A DNA stretch of 64,000 bases from Meandrina meandrites (lineage: Eukaryota > Cnidaria > Anthozoa > Scleractinia > Meandrinidae). The notes under the pieces are model-generated. The model made no database searches and was not told the origin of the DNA. It saw only the letters and a program-made list of their open reading frames with translations. A program made the translations under genes and the position numbers. Position 1 is the stretch's first letter; each line of letters begins with the position of its first letter. Of the stretch, positions 54,036 to 64,000 are shown in pieces. The stretch spans positions 39,458,856-39,522,855 of the forward strand of contig OY855907.1 of NCBI GenBank assembly GCA_963693305.1, written 5' to 3'.

Positions 54036-55741
54036 AAGTGTGCACATAAGTGTGCACAAAAATGACTGCACAAGCACATAAGTGTGCACAAAGATGACTG
54101 TACACCCATATAAGTGTACACATAAATTACTGTAAACGAAAATAAGTGTGCAAAAAAATGACTGTACACGCACATAAGTGTGCACAAAAATAACTGTACA
54201 CGCACATAACTGTGCACAAAAATGACTGTACACCCAGATAAGGGTGCACAAAAATGACCTTACACCCACATAAGTGTGCATAAAAATGCCTGTACACGTA
54301 CATAAGTGTGCACAAAAAAGACTGTACCCCGACATAAGTTTGCACAAAAATGAATGTACACCCTCATAAGTGTGAATAAAAATGACTGTACACGCACATA
54401 AGTGTCCCCAAAAATGAATGTACACCCACATAAGTGTGAATAAAAATGACTGTATACCCACATAAGTGTGCACAAAAATGACTGTAGACCCAAATAAGTG
54501 TGCATAATAATGACTGTACACGCACATAAGAGTGTACAAAAATGACCTTACACCAGGATAAGTGTGCACAAAACTGACTGTACACCCAGATAAGTGTAGA
54601 CATAAATGACTGTACACGCACATGAGTGTGTGCAAAAATGACTGTACACGCACCTAAGTGTCCACAAAGATGAGTGTACACCCACAGAAGTTTGCACAAA
54701 AATGACTGTACACGCATATAAGTGTGCACAAGAATAACTGTACACGCACATAAGTGTGCACAATAATGACTATACACCCACATAAGTGTACACAAAGATG
54801 ACTGTAAACACACAGAAGTTTGCACAAAAATGACTGCAGACGCATATAAGTGTGCACAAAAACAACTGTACACGCACATAAGTGTGCACAATAATGACTA
54901 TACACCCACATAAGTGTACACAAAGATGACTGTACACCCACATAAGTGTGCACAAAAATGACTGTACACGCGTATAAGTGTGCACAAAAATAACTGTACA
55001 CCCACATAACTGTGCACAATAATGACTGTAGACCCACATAAGTGTGCACAAAAATGACTGTACACCCACTTAAGTGTGCACAAAAATGACTTTACACGCA
55101 CATAAGTGTGCACAAAAATGACTATACACCCACATAAGTGTACACAAAGATGACTGTACACACACAGAAGTTTGCACAAAAATGACTGCAGACGCATATA
55201 ACTGTGCACAAAAATAACTGTACACGCACATAAGTGTGCACAATAATGACTATACACCCACATAAGTGTACACAAAGATGACTGTACACCCACAGAAGTT
55301 TGCACAAAAATGACTTTACACGCGTATAAGTGTGCACAAAAATAACTGTACACGCACATAAGTGTGCACAATAATGACTATACACCCACCTAAGTGTACA
55401 CAAAGATGACTGTACACCCACAGAAGTTTGCACAAAAATGACTGTACACGCGTATAAGTGTGCACAAAAATAACTGTACACCCACATAACTGTGCACAAT
55501 AATGACTGTACACCCACATAAGTGTGCACAAAAATGACTGTACACCCACCTATGTGTGCAGAAAAATGACAGTACACGCACGTAAGTGTGCACAAAAATG
55601 ACTGTGCCCCGACATAAGTGTGCACAATGATGACTGTACACCCACAGAAGTTTGCACAAAAATGACTGTACACGCACAAAAGTGTGCACAAAAATAACTG
55701 TAAACGCACAAAAAGTGTGCACAATAATGACTGTACACCCC
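54036..55741. repeat. Long 32-bp array B, copy 4
   Basis: About 53 monomers, the shortest complete B array. Same variants as elsewhere; no gene. Confidence 0.93.
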
Positions 55742-55864
55742 ATGTTATGTTCATTTAAAAGTGATTTGTTTCCTATGTTTCAGTGGCATGCCTAAACTAG
55801 CTACCTCGAAGCTAAGTGTATGACCACTATAAACAACATTTACATTTTTTTACATTTACATTTT
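55742..55864. repeat. Spacer C, copy 4
   Basis: Near-identical to 7036-7160. Confidence 0.85.
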
Positions 55865-56185
55865 CACCCACATAAGTGTGCAAAAAATGACTTTACATGC
55901 ACATAAGTGTGCACAAAAATGACTGTAGACGCACATAAGTGTGCACAAAGACGACTGTACACCCAGATAATTTTGCACAAAAATGACTGTACACCCACAT
56001 AAGTTTGCACAAAAAGGACTGTACACGCACATAAGTGTGCACAGAAATGACTGTAAACCCATATAAGTGTGCACAAAAATGACTGCAAACGCACATAAGT
56101 TAGCACAATAATGACTGTACACGCACATAGGTGTGCACAAAAATGACTGTACATCCACATAAGTGTGCACAAAAATGACTGTACA
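55865..56185. repeat. Short 32-bp array D, copy 4
   Basis: Same ten-monomer order as the other D blocks. Confidence 0.9.
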
Positions 56186-56756
56186 GCCTTTTTGTGCCTG
56201 ATATCTGAGCGAATTTGCAAAAACCTGGTCGCCGAGGTTTTCGGTTGGACTCGGGCGAACCCGAGTCCAAGCCCAGCTGGTGCCCTTAACGGTAGGGGGG
56301 CTGCCGTCACCAGTGCCCTGGTGACCTGGCCCAGGGTCTTAGCTATCCGCCGGTGCCTGGTTGGCGGACTAGCTGTTAAAAGCAGGGGGGGAGGGGAGGG
56401 TTTTTCTGTCCATGCTTGGGCTTGTTTGTTTTAAATTTTGAGCACGTTTGTGTTGAGTTTTGAATGCCCTGTGGGGGCTGTCGATTATTTTGATTGACGT
56501 TGCTTGAGGGTTCCCTGCTGAGAAGGGACCTGGCTGGTGTGTCAGGTGTCACGTGGGTTCGTGACGTGCCAATCTCTAGCCAGGGGGGAGGCCCAGGGAC
56601 TTGTACCAGCTTGGAGTGTTTTGGCTTGTGGGCGACCAGGTTCTTGCAAATCCGCTCAAAATGGCTGTTCAAAATCTGTTAAAATCTGTGACAAAGCTCC
56701 TTTAAATACATGTAAGCAAGTCCTGATGTGATGGACTTTTAATTTTCTGGTCTCTT
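56186..56756. repeat. Module E, copy 4
   Basis: Counterpart of 7481-8051. The hairpin loop region has lost one base, leaving TTGGACTCGGG-CGAA-CCCGAGTCCAA: an 11-bp stem with a 4-nt loop. Confidence 0.85.
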
Positions 56757-58301
56757 GAAAATACAACATATAGTTTCACGTCTTGTCACCAGTCTCATCT
56801 ACCTTCTTTAAAGACATGATAAGAGAACCCCCTTCCCCCCCTGTGAGTGAACTTGGCAACAGTTGAACAAAACATACCAGTTTGAAGAGAAGGATAGTTA
56901 TACTGTTGAATAACACAAATTTTATTTATTCTTTAGACACTGAATTGAAAAATTGAAATTTTTTCAGCACTCATGTGGAATCCTCTTGTCAGGCCTCATA
57001 TAGATATGTATAGCTATGCGCATCTATGGATCTAGACAGGGAAAGGTTGTACAAATCCATTAGGGGGTGAAAGGCACATGGACAACTAGACAGCTTTATC
57101 AACCCTGCATATATCCATGCAGTACTTGGGCTGGAAAGAGCGCAACAACGTTGCTAGTAACAATAGTAGCTGTTACAGAAAACAAGTTCAAAATATGGAT
57201 ACGCATCTATGGTATAGTGGAGTTCCCTGTACTAGGCAATGGTTGTAGAAGCGTAATAAAAGGAATATGGATTAATGAAAAAGACGAAATAGTGAATTGC
57301 TAATGATTTGAGTGTGAAATACAAAAAATCCATATGGTACCGAAAGAACCGGAAAACTGATTTTGCAATATTGAGGGAAGAGTGGGATTCCTGTGGGCAT
57401 TTACATAAGGCCTGTTTTAGCCTAAGATGTGCAATGATTTTTTTTTTTAACTTTGTTTGAATGTTATGTCACATAAATCAAAAGACATTTTGCACTGGGA
57501 GAAAGGAAAATAACTGAAAATGGGGTTCATATTAGTTAACTTCCAGCTTAGGTAAGTTCGGTGATGACTGACTTGCTGCTGCCCGGTACGAAAACCCTAG
57601 AAAACCCTGTGGGAAAAAATAAAGGGAACGTACTCTCCTCATCGAAGGCTGAGCGCACTACCCCTGGAGATGGGGCCAATCAAATACCGAATTAATTTAA
57701 ACTATATTTATAAATATGTGTCAAGTCCACAATATTGTTCAGACGTGCAAGTGTCCTGAGCTGTGCCACTGACTGAGCTCCACCAAGGCATGTCAGAGGT
57801 AATCCAACAACTGATAGCAGGACAGACAGGCATCTCCAAATCAGCTGGACCATGCAAAAACAGAGAAATAACGAAACAATGAATGAGAAAGGGTGATGAT
57901 TTTCTGGGTGGGATATGGGCAAATAAATTTTTATATTCCATAGTGGTTAAACCACATACAGTATTCAATGACCACCCAGGGCCAATGAAAGGAAAATCCT
58001 ATTGCAGCCAACCCACGTAAGTTGATGTGAAAGACAAAATATTCTGTTTAGTCAATCGAAGCCAAACATAATACCATTGAGAAACTACAAAAGCAGCAGA
58101 ATAAAACAGTTCACCCAAAGGGTACATGTCTGGGATACAATGTTGCGATTCATCTGCATAACTCACTTGTATAAGTTATTTACATAATTTTCTTTTCTTT
58201 TCAACAAATGCATACTGATTATAGCGCACCATTGAAGGGAAGTGCTTTAACATTCAGTTACAGTGCTTTTACAGCTAGACAAGGATATGGCTGTAACCAA
58301 T
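56757..58301. repeat. Megasatellite module A, copy 5
   Basis: Near-identical to copy 4, with two small deletions (near 56988, where AGACCC and following bases are missing, and near 57932, about 28 bp missing). The C-tract is interrupted by TT. Confidence 0.9.
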
Positions 58302-58805
58302 AAGTGTGCACATAAGTGTGCACAAAAATGACTGCACAAGCACATAAGTGTGCACAAAGATGACTGTACACCCATATAAGTGTACACATAAATTACTGTA
58401 AAGGAAAATAAGTGTGCACAAAAATGACTGTACACGCACATAAGTGTGCCCAAAGGTGACTGTACACCCACATAAGTGTGCACAAAAATGACTGCAAACG
58501 CACATAAGTGTGCACAATAATGACTGCACACGCACATAAGTGTGCACAAAAATGACTGTACACGCACATAAGTGTGCACAAAAATGACTGTAAACGCACA
58601 TAAGTGTGCACAAAAATGACTGTACACGCACATAAGTGTGAACAAAAATGACTGTTCCCCGACATAAGTGTGCACAAAAATGAATGTACACCCACATAAG
58701 TGTGAACAAAAATGACTGTACACGCACAAAAGTGTGCACACAAATGACTGTACAACCACATAAGTGTGCACAATAATGACTTTACACGCACATAAGAGTG
58801 CACAT
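58302..58805. repeat. Long 32-bp array B, copy 5, truncated
   Basis: About 16 monomers following the same monomer order as the start of arrays 1 and 2, then an abrupt end at GTGCACATT into unrelated sequence. Confidence 0.9.
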
Positions 58806-59340
58806 TAGTAGTAAAGGGGGTTCTTATAGACTCAATTTCCCATTTTTCCATTTGGTAAAGGAAATGTATGGGGAAAAAGTGGGACAAAAGTGGATGGATA
58901 ATGAATTCAAGATGGCGACGGTAGATGGTCGGGAAATGAAAGTGTGAATGGTTGCAAGAGCGAAGAAATGAGAAACAATAGTACATTATTGTGTAAATGT
59001 TTTTTATTGTGAACAAATGTGTTAATTGACTATGAGCTATTGTAAATGGTTTCTCTATATATATTACTCTGTTGCCCATTGGTTTAGATCATTCAAGCAG
59101 ACTGTCGATCACAAGCGCCGCTTGGTAGTTATTGTAAAGCACACAATAATGTTTTTCACTCTTCCGTCGATAATTTATCAAATCATTATTGTACAAATGA
59201 GTGTGAATGGATGCAAAAGCGAAAAAATGTGAAACAATAATACATTATTGTGCAAATGTTTTTATTGACTAGCTGAGTACATCATCGTAAAGGTCTAGTA
59301 TTGAAATAGAAGTACATTAAAAAAAAACTGTCGGATACCC
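58806..59340. repeat. Non-coding region with a 67-bp direct repeat
   Basis: The segment starting GTGTGAATGGTTGCAAGAGC at 58942 recurs at 59201 (to about 59267) with several changes, 259 bp apart. Both copies contain CAATAxTACATTATTGTG. No gene. Confidence 0.7.
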
Positions 59341-59353
59341 AGAGTAAATTTAC

Positions 59354-60160
59354 TTATGTGCTTTTTTGATCGAAAGATTTATCTCTAGCACATTTTCCAC
59401 AAATAGAGAAACCATTGTTAAAGGCTTCCTCTCGGTCTAATCCGAAGTCATGAATTGATGCGTATTCATTGTCTCGGATAACTTTGTTCAAACAGTTAGG
59501 ATTTATGCACTTATCGTTCCACCCCCTTCCAGTAAAAAATTTGGATATGAACAATGTGTAATGCTCTCGTTTCTTGGAGCAATCGAACTTAGCTATTCTT
59601 CCGATACCTTCACACAACATTTTACGGCCTTTGGTAGTAACGGAGTAAAAATGACTTCTATTTTCCACGACGCTGTGATTGCTAGTAAATTCTTGCCCCT
59701 CGATCATAACTATGTCATTTTCAACGAGATATTTAATCATGCTAGCGGCATATTCTGTGCTCAACATATACGGATTTCTAGAATATCCGTCACTTATTCT
59801 ATTGTAAGGATGTGTACATAGTTTTAACGTTTTGCCTTGAAAATGTTCCGAAGGCTTGTAACTTCTCTTCAGGAGCTCAATGACTTGAGGGAATCTTGTT
59901 TCCATAAATGCGAGGGTGAGCCTTGCGTGGGGGGCTACATGGATGCTTTGTCGTACCAGTACAACTTCTACGGTCTGCTCATCAAGACTATCCAGCTTTA
60001 AATACGGGTTGTATCTTATAGCAAATTTTCCCCAATCCACGAGTCTGGCTTGCATGTCTATTGGCGTGTAACTGGGAGGGAAGCACGTGTCTTCTACCAT
60101 CAGATACTTGGAGATGTTATATGAAGCAGGTACCAAAATGTCACCTCCCCACCAAAACAC
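59354..60160 (-). CDS. Orphan open frame, 268 codons, winged-helix/zinc-like
   Basis: I do not recognise the family. The frame has ordinary amino-acid composition and no low complexity, so it looks like real or recently real coding sequence. Residues about 130-185 (YMLSTEYAASMIKYLVENDI, then HFYSVTTKGRKML) resemble a winged-helix fold; the C-terminus has a Cys pattern CINPNC ... CGKC (about 217-256) suggesting a zinc site. There is no ATG at the start: the first codon is GTG preceded by CCAG, which could be a splice acceptor, so this may be a last exon (first in-frame ATG at about codon 21). No domain links it to the nearby repeats. Confidence 0.5.
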   Translation of the reverse strand: MFWWGGDILVPASYNISKYLMVEDTCFPPSYTPIDMQARLVDWGKFAIRYNPYLKLDSLDEQTVEVVLVRQSIHVAPHARLTLAFMETRFPQVIELLKRSYKPSEHFQGKTLKLCTHPYNRISDGYSRNPYMLSTEYAASMIKYLVENDIVMIEGQEFTSNHSVVENRSHFYSVTTKGRKMLCEGIGRIAKFDCSKKREHYTLFISKFFTGRGWNDKCINPNCLNKVIRDNEYASIHDFGLDREEAFNNGFSICGKCARDKSFDQKST

Positions 60161-60200
60161 ATCTGGATGTTGAGTTTCAGTTAGCTTTAAAGATCAACTT

Positions 60201-60510
60201 TTGATTGACATCTATAACTTATGATTTAACCGAAAACTTTTTGGAAAAATGCAATAATTTATTCGGCAGTATGCTGCTGAGAGCTTTTGATTCATCCAAC
60301 ATACTCCCACTTTGATTGACAGTGTTAACCTTTTGATTTATCCGACAGCAACTGTTGATTGTCATCCTTAACTTGTGATCTATCCGACGACGTTTTGAAC
60401 AAAACCTATAATTTATTCGGCAGTATGCTGTTGAAAGCTTTTGATTTATCGGCCGGGCATGCCCTCATTTTGATTGACAGTTTTCAAGCGTTTGATTTAT
60501 CCGACGGCCT
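60201..60510. repeat. Two-copy tandem repeat of about 155 bp
   Basis: Two diverged copies (60201 and 60354) share TTGATTG, ATAATTTATTCGGCAGTATGC and GCTTTTGATT; the motif TTTTGATTTATCCGAC recurs within them and at the end. Confidence 0.7.
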
Positions 60511-60576
60511 TACGTGCTCAAAGACTGTGGCGCGCATTCTTAAGAACATATTTGAGAAAACACTTTCGGTTGGTTT

Positions 60577-61003
60577 ATTATCGAAGTAGTCGTGGCTGCT
60601 CCATCTATCAGTTCACAAGGCACACAAACGTACCAAAGTTCACCCATGGCGTTTGTAGTTAACACAATTTCCCCAGTAGTGGAACAAGTACAGACTGCAA
60701 ATGTTGAAACTGAAGAGGAAAAGATGGATCGAATGTGGTTAGATTTACTGATGTGACAATGAAGTGATCAAGGCTAACGTTTTGGCACATCTTGGTCGCG
60801 TGATGGGTGAGCCTAAGAAGAGTTACGAGGGGTTTCGCGAAATATGCATCAATATCCGCCAAGCACCGTTAACAGTAGTTCTTCCCGGGTTTGCAAAGTG
60901 TAGTACAAGTTTCCAAACTGAATGTGTAACTGAGAAATCAAAGGAGAGAAGAGAAGAGCTGAGCAGAGCAGAGCAGAGCAGAGCTGTGCAGAGGTGGGCA
61001 TAG
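60577..61003 (+). pseudogene. Possible degraded coding region
   Basis: Two consecutive plus-strand frames look protein-like: one ending KMDRMWLDLLM at 60756, and a second, in another frame, from about 60752 (NEVIKANVLAHLGRVMGEPK) running into the GAGCA repeat. A third piece lies at 61258-61381 (AAQRAAFMANRVFQLTFTAL). Frameshifts or splicing would be needed to join them. No family recognised; low confidence that this is a gene remnant. Confidence 0.2.
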
Positions 61004-61255
61004 GTGAGCAGAGCAGAACAGAACAGAGCAGAACAGAGCAGAGCAGAGCAGAGCTGAGCAGACCAGAGCAGACCAGAGCAGACCAGAGCAGACCAGAGCA
61101 GACCAGAGTAGGAGAGAAAAGAAGAGCTGAGCAGAGCTGTGCAGAGGTGAGCATAGCTGAGCAGAGCAGATCAGATCAGAGCAGAGCAGATCAGATCAGA
61201 TCAGAGCAGAGCAGAGCTGAGCTGAGCTGAGCAGAGCAGAGCAGAGCAGAGCGCG
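60943..61255. repeat. GAGCA-type minisatellite
   Basis: About 310 bp of AGAGC/AGCTG pentamer-based repeats, including a block of the 10-mer AGAGCAGACC (about 61060-61105) and a GATCA/GAGCA block (61165-61215). Short relatives occur at 63291-63325 (inverted) and in the last 150 bp of the window. Confidence 0.92.
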
Positions 61256-61381
61256 TTGACGAATGCGGCATTGTTGCAGCTCAGCGGGCAGCCTTTATGG
61301 CTAATCGTGTCTTTCAACTTACTTTCACTGCTTTATGCGATGAACTTATTCAACAAAAAAGGTTAGGTTTAAACGGCTGTT

Positions 61382-63084
61382 AATCATCCGAGCCAAACGT
61401 AGCAGTCCAGCTTGATTATGGATCAGGAAGAGCCGTGGTTCCGTTATTTTGATCAAGCGGTGGAGAATATATGTTGACCTTGCGCATGTTATGACAGTTG
61501 CAGAAAGTGTTTGTAGCACTAGCTCTTGGATTTTACCTTGGTGAGTGGCAAGGCTACATCACTTAATTGTCCAAACTATCCTGGACTACCATCTGTCTGG
61601 CATCTCTAGAACTCAAGAACTCTGGGAGCATCATAGAGGTAGAGGACATCCAGGATCGCGCTATCTTTGCCATTTATCACGGTCCCAATGGGCAATAACG
61701 GGATGAGTTCAGTGATTTGCAAAGTGCAAGTTAAGGCAGCCATGAGCTGAGGGACACTGAACTGTCAAACGAATATAAAAAGGAAGAAGAAAGAAATGTA
61801 AAACTTAGCATGGACCTTGATTTTGTCATAAATGAGATACAAAACAATTTTCGCTTTTAACCAGTGGACCGACTACTTGTAGAACTTCGCCGCCGCGGCA
61901 TCAGACAAACAGACCGTCAAGCATAAACGGTAATTTGTTAATATTCAGGAACGTCTCTTGATAAAGTTGTGACAGGGATCTTTATTTAGTTATTTTAAGA
62001 AAATTGTGCATTCAGGAAGTGCAAAGCGTTTATTACAGCTATAATGCGTCAATAAATGTTATTTTGTGTTTGATGCATGTATTTGTGTCATAGCAGCGTA
62101 TTGTTATGACGGATGGATGGTTTGAATTAAAAGTGTTTGTGATTTTTAAGAATGTAGTTTTAGCGCTGGTTTCAGTCATTGGAGCATGAATACGATCGAC
62201 CTGTGATCGACCCAACTCAATGCCTTTCATTCGGAGTAGCATTTGAATAGAACGAGTATATATCTTATTTTGTAAACTCGAAGCAGTTTGATGACCGTTA
62301 TCTGCGTATAACGAGTAACGTTTAGTTACCCAGAGTTTCAAAATGAACTTTATTTGAGTTGTTGAATAACTTTAAATTAATTAGAATGATATTTTGCTTA
62401 GCTTCCTTGTATAGTTGATAGTAAAATAGTGGCAAATCAGGCACATGGTATGCAAAGCTTTTCGACTACACTACACTGCCCAAGAACATAATTTGCGTAT
62501 CCTAGTGATGTTCCGGTAACAGGTTTTCCGTGTTGAACTCAGTTTAACGCTTCTTTTGTTAGCACAAACATTACACTAAGTTTAATTAAGCATTGTTTTG
62601 TTTTTGCAAATATTTTATTTTACGTACATTGTTATTGCTGGAGAATTTTTTTCCTGATCTATTCGTATGTTAATGTGTCGGTTATTCCATATACAAACGG
62701 TTTTACGTTTCAGTTGCTCGATAAAAGTTTACTTTCGCTGTTCAACTTCAAAGCGTCTATTGATACCTTCCAAAAGTTCTATGAAAGAGCCAAAATGGTT
62801 TTACTTTTAATTTGGTTCGGGTACGGTAACATTTAAGCGGTTCTCGATATTACAAAACGTCTACAGATTTTCTATTAGTCTACAACAAAAGTCATTTAAT
62901 TTCGCGCTTGCATGACAAAACAAGGGACTAAAACAAAGGACTTTTCAGCACAAAAACTATTAAACCAGCGTGTTCTGATTGTCAATTCATCACAAGTATG
63001 TGCTTGTAGGGTTTGTCATGCACTCAAATATACATTGAAAATAAATTTTGACAACTACAACTATGTACTTTATGTATAAGCATG
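61382..63084. other. No gene seen
   Basis: AT-rich and stop-rich in all frames. The frame 62039-62341 (minus) has no domain. No repeat or RNA gene noticed. Confidence 0.5.
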
Positions 63085-63276
63085 TTAGTTGAATATTGTT
63101 TCACGCCTTTTCAGTTCGCCTTCATATTCGTTATTCGCCTGGCACTGATTGCATGCCTTGAACTTAATAGGGTTTTCAATTTTCGCAAAGCTTTCATTCT
63201 GTATTTCATAAATCAGTGATATCATATAATCGCAGCAACGTAATGAGAGAAACTCTGTCAAATCTGCCGATTCCAT
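63085..63276 (-). CDS. Short open frame with a CxxC motif
   Basis: 63 codons from ATG 63276, with a helical N-terminal half (DLTEFLSLRCCDYMISLIYE) and KACNQCQANNEYEGELKRRE near the end. Too short to judge. It lies 10 bp downstream of the next entry on the same strand, so the two may be exons or parts of one broken gene. Confidence 0.25.
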   Translation of the reverse strand: MESADLTEFLSLRCCDYMISLIYEIQNESFAKIENPIKFKACNQCQANNEYEGELKRRETIFN

Positions 63277-63285
63277 TTGCTCTTC

Positions 63286-63597
63286 TTACCTCTGCTCAGC
63301 TCTTCTCTTCTCTGCTCTGCACAGGTAATACAACTCTTTCCAACGTTGTGCGTTTTGTCTTAAGTCGTCGATCTGACGTTCTAACTCAATTTTTGTATTC
63401 AATTTTGCACTGCAATCCTTACACAATACTCTCGTCTTTCCATCTTGTTTTTCCTCTGTACAGTCGTTGCACATCATTTCCTTTTTTATCGCCAAATACG
63501 TCTGTTTAAACTCTTCGCACTTCTTTTTCCAATGCTTTGCTGTTTTTTCAGCATCTTCAAGTTTGGCTGTTGTTTCGCGTAGCTCTTTTACTAAGTT
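63286..63597 (-). CDS. Zinc-ribbon and coiled-coil exon-like frame
   Basis: Open for 103 codons after a stop at 63598-63600. A Lys/Glu-rich coiled coil (KELRETTAKLEDAEKTAKHW), then CNDCTEE and LCKDC about 18 residues apart (possible four-Cys zinc site), then a second coiled coil (ELERQIDDLRQNAQRWKELY) and an Ala/Glu/Arg tail that merges with GAGCA-type repeat. The stop TAA coincides with a strong splice donor (AG|GTAAGA at about 63290), so an internal exon is likely. The first ATG is mid-frame, just before the Cys site. Family unknown. Confidence 0.4.
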   Translation of the reverse strand, partial: NLVKELRETTAKLEDAEKTAKHWKKKCEEFKQTYLAIKKEMMCNDCTEEKQDGKTRVLCKDCSAKLNTKIELERQIDDLRQNAQRWKELYYLCRAEKRRAEQR

Positions 63598-63600
63598 TCA

Positions 63601-64000
63601 AATAACTTCGCCCATGCTCTTCTGGAAAAAAATGTAAGGTCACGTGGCAAGATAGAGTGGCTGCGTAATTTCGATGCTCCTGCACCCAAGATGACTATAC
63701 ACCCTTTAGTAATGTCTGTCGATGTCTACATATTTAATTCAAAAGCAAAAATGTTTCCTTCTGGAAAACACACAGTCCTTATATACCTCTTGTTTTACAC
63801 TGAGAGGATACTCCATAAAGTATTTGCACGATTTCTTTTGATTATTAATCTACTCTGCATTGCTCTGCCAATATTGCTTTGTGCTACTCGTCTGCCTTCT
63901 GCTTCGCTCTACCCTGCTGCTCTGCTTGTCATGCTATACCATGCTGTTTGGCTCGGCTCGCCCAGTTCGCTTTCGCTCGGCTTAAGTCATTTGGCACATT
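63601..64000. other. No gene seen; GCTCT-rich end
   Basis: Non-coding. The last 150 bp hold scattered degenerate CTCTGC and GCTCTGC motifs, a diverged relative of the minisatellite at 60943-61255 in inverse orientation. Confidence 0.45.

Noticed and set aside
58393..59079. 228-codon minus-strand frame at the edge of unit 5
   Set aside because: Half of it is 32-bp repeat translation and the other half is AT-rich sequence without domain.
60849..61230. Ser/Leu/Cys-rich and Arg/Ala/Glu/Gln/Ser-rich frames over the GAGCA array
   Set aside because: Direct translations of a pentamer minisatellite, open on both strands.

Overview
The window is an intron-poor, repeat-packed stretch of an animal genome. 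The mixture of a BEL/Pao LTR retrotransposon, an L1/Tx1-type LINE, many small DNA transposons and a Maverick/Polinton relative, with no recognisable single-copy host gene, rRNA or tRNA, fits an invertebrate, most likely a cnidarian such as a stony coral. That assignment is inference from the element repertoire, not proven by a marker gene.

The backbone is a tandem array of a very long unit (megasatellite). Each unit has the order A (about 1.55 kb, unique within the unit), B (a long array of 32-bp repeats), C (about 125 bp spacer), D (a 320-bp block of 32-bp repeats) and E (about 570 bp, GC-richer and hairpin-rich). A starts at 1, 8052, 23714, 40333 and 56757, giving four complete units and a fifth cut off in its B array at about 58805. 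Without insertions the units are about 8.05, 5.65, 5.49 and 4.31 kb; nearly all the difference lies in B. The many long minus-strand open frames across B and D are by-products of a stop-free 32-bp repeat, not genes.

Three large insertions sit in this backbone. (1) A BEL/Pao element at 12566-22572 (169-bp LTRs, AGTGT duplication) in array B of unit 2, whose integrase is split by a 5'-truncated LINE (17734-21420). (2) An 11.1-kb element at 28193-39319 with GGGAACTGGTC termini and a TTA duplication in spacer C of unit 3; it is a nest of smaller DNA transposons and foldbacks, one carrying a Myb/SANT-like exon. (3) A 12.1-kb insertion at 40842-52960 in module A of unit 4, made of a 1.6-kb element without target duplication into which a 10,468-bp Polinton-like element (41681-52148) has inserted.

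The Polinton-like element is the most interesting content. It has 223-bp terminal inverted repeats that look identical, a TAGAGCA flanking duplication, a packaging ATPase, a candidate capsid protein, a fibre-like protein, several membrane proteins and two SAP/Cys-His-repeat genes. It has no DNA polymerase, and its integrase is cut off before the second catalytic Asp by a rearrangement. Most of its genes carry a TTAAA(G/A)AT box 17-24 nt before the ATG, and three perfect 11-12-bp hairpins sit between genes, so a virus-like transcription signal set can be read from the DNA. It looks like a particle-forming module that lost replication and integration functions and would depend on a complete relative.

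The last 5 kb (58806-64000) lie outside the megasatellite. They hold one orphan 268-codon open frame (59354-60160, minus), a zinc-ribbon/coiled-coil exon-like frame (63286-63597, minus), a GAGCA minisatellite and other short tandem repeats, possibly the decayed remains of a further element or gene.
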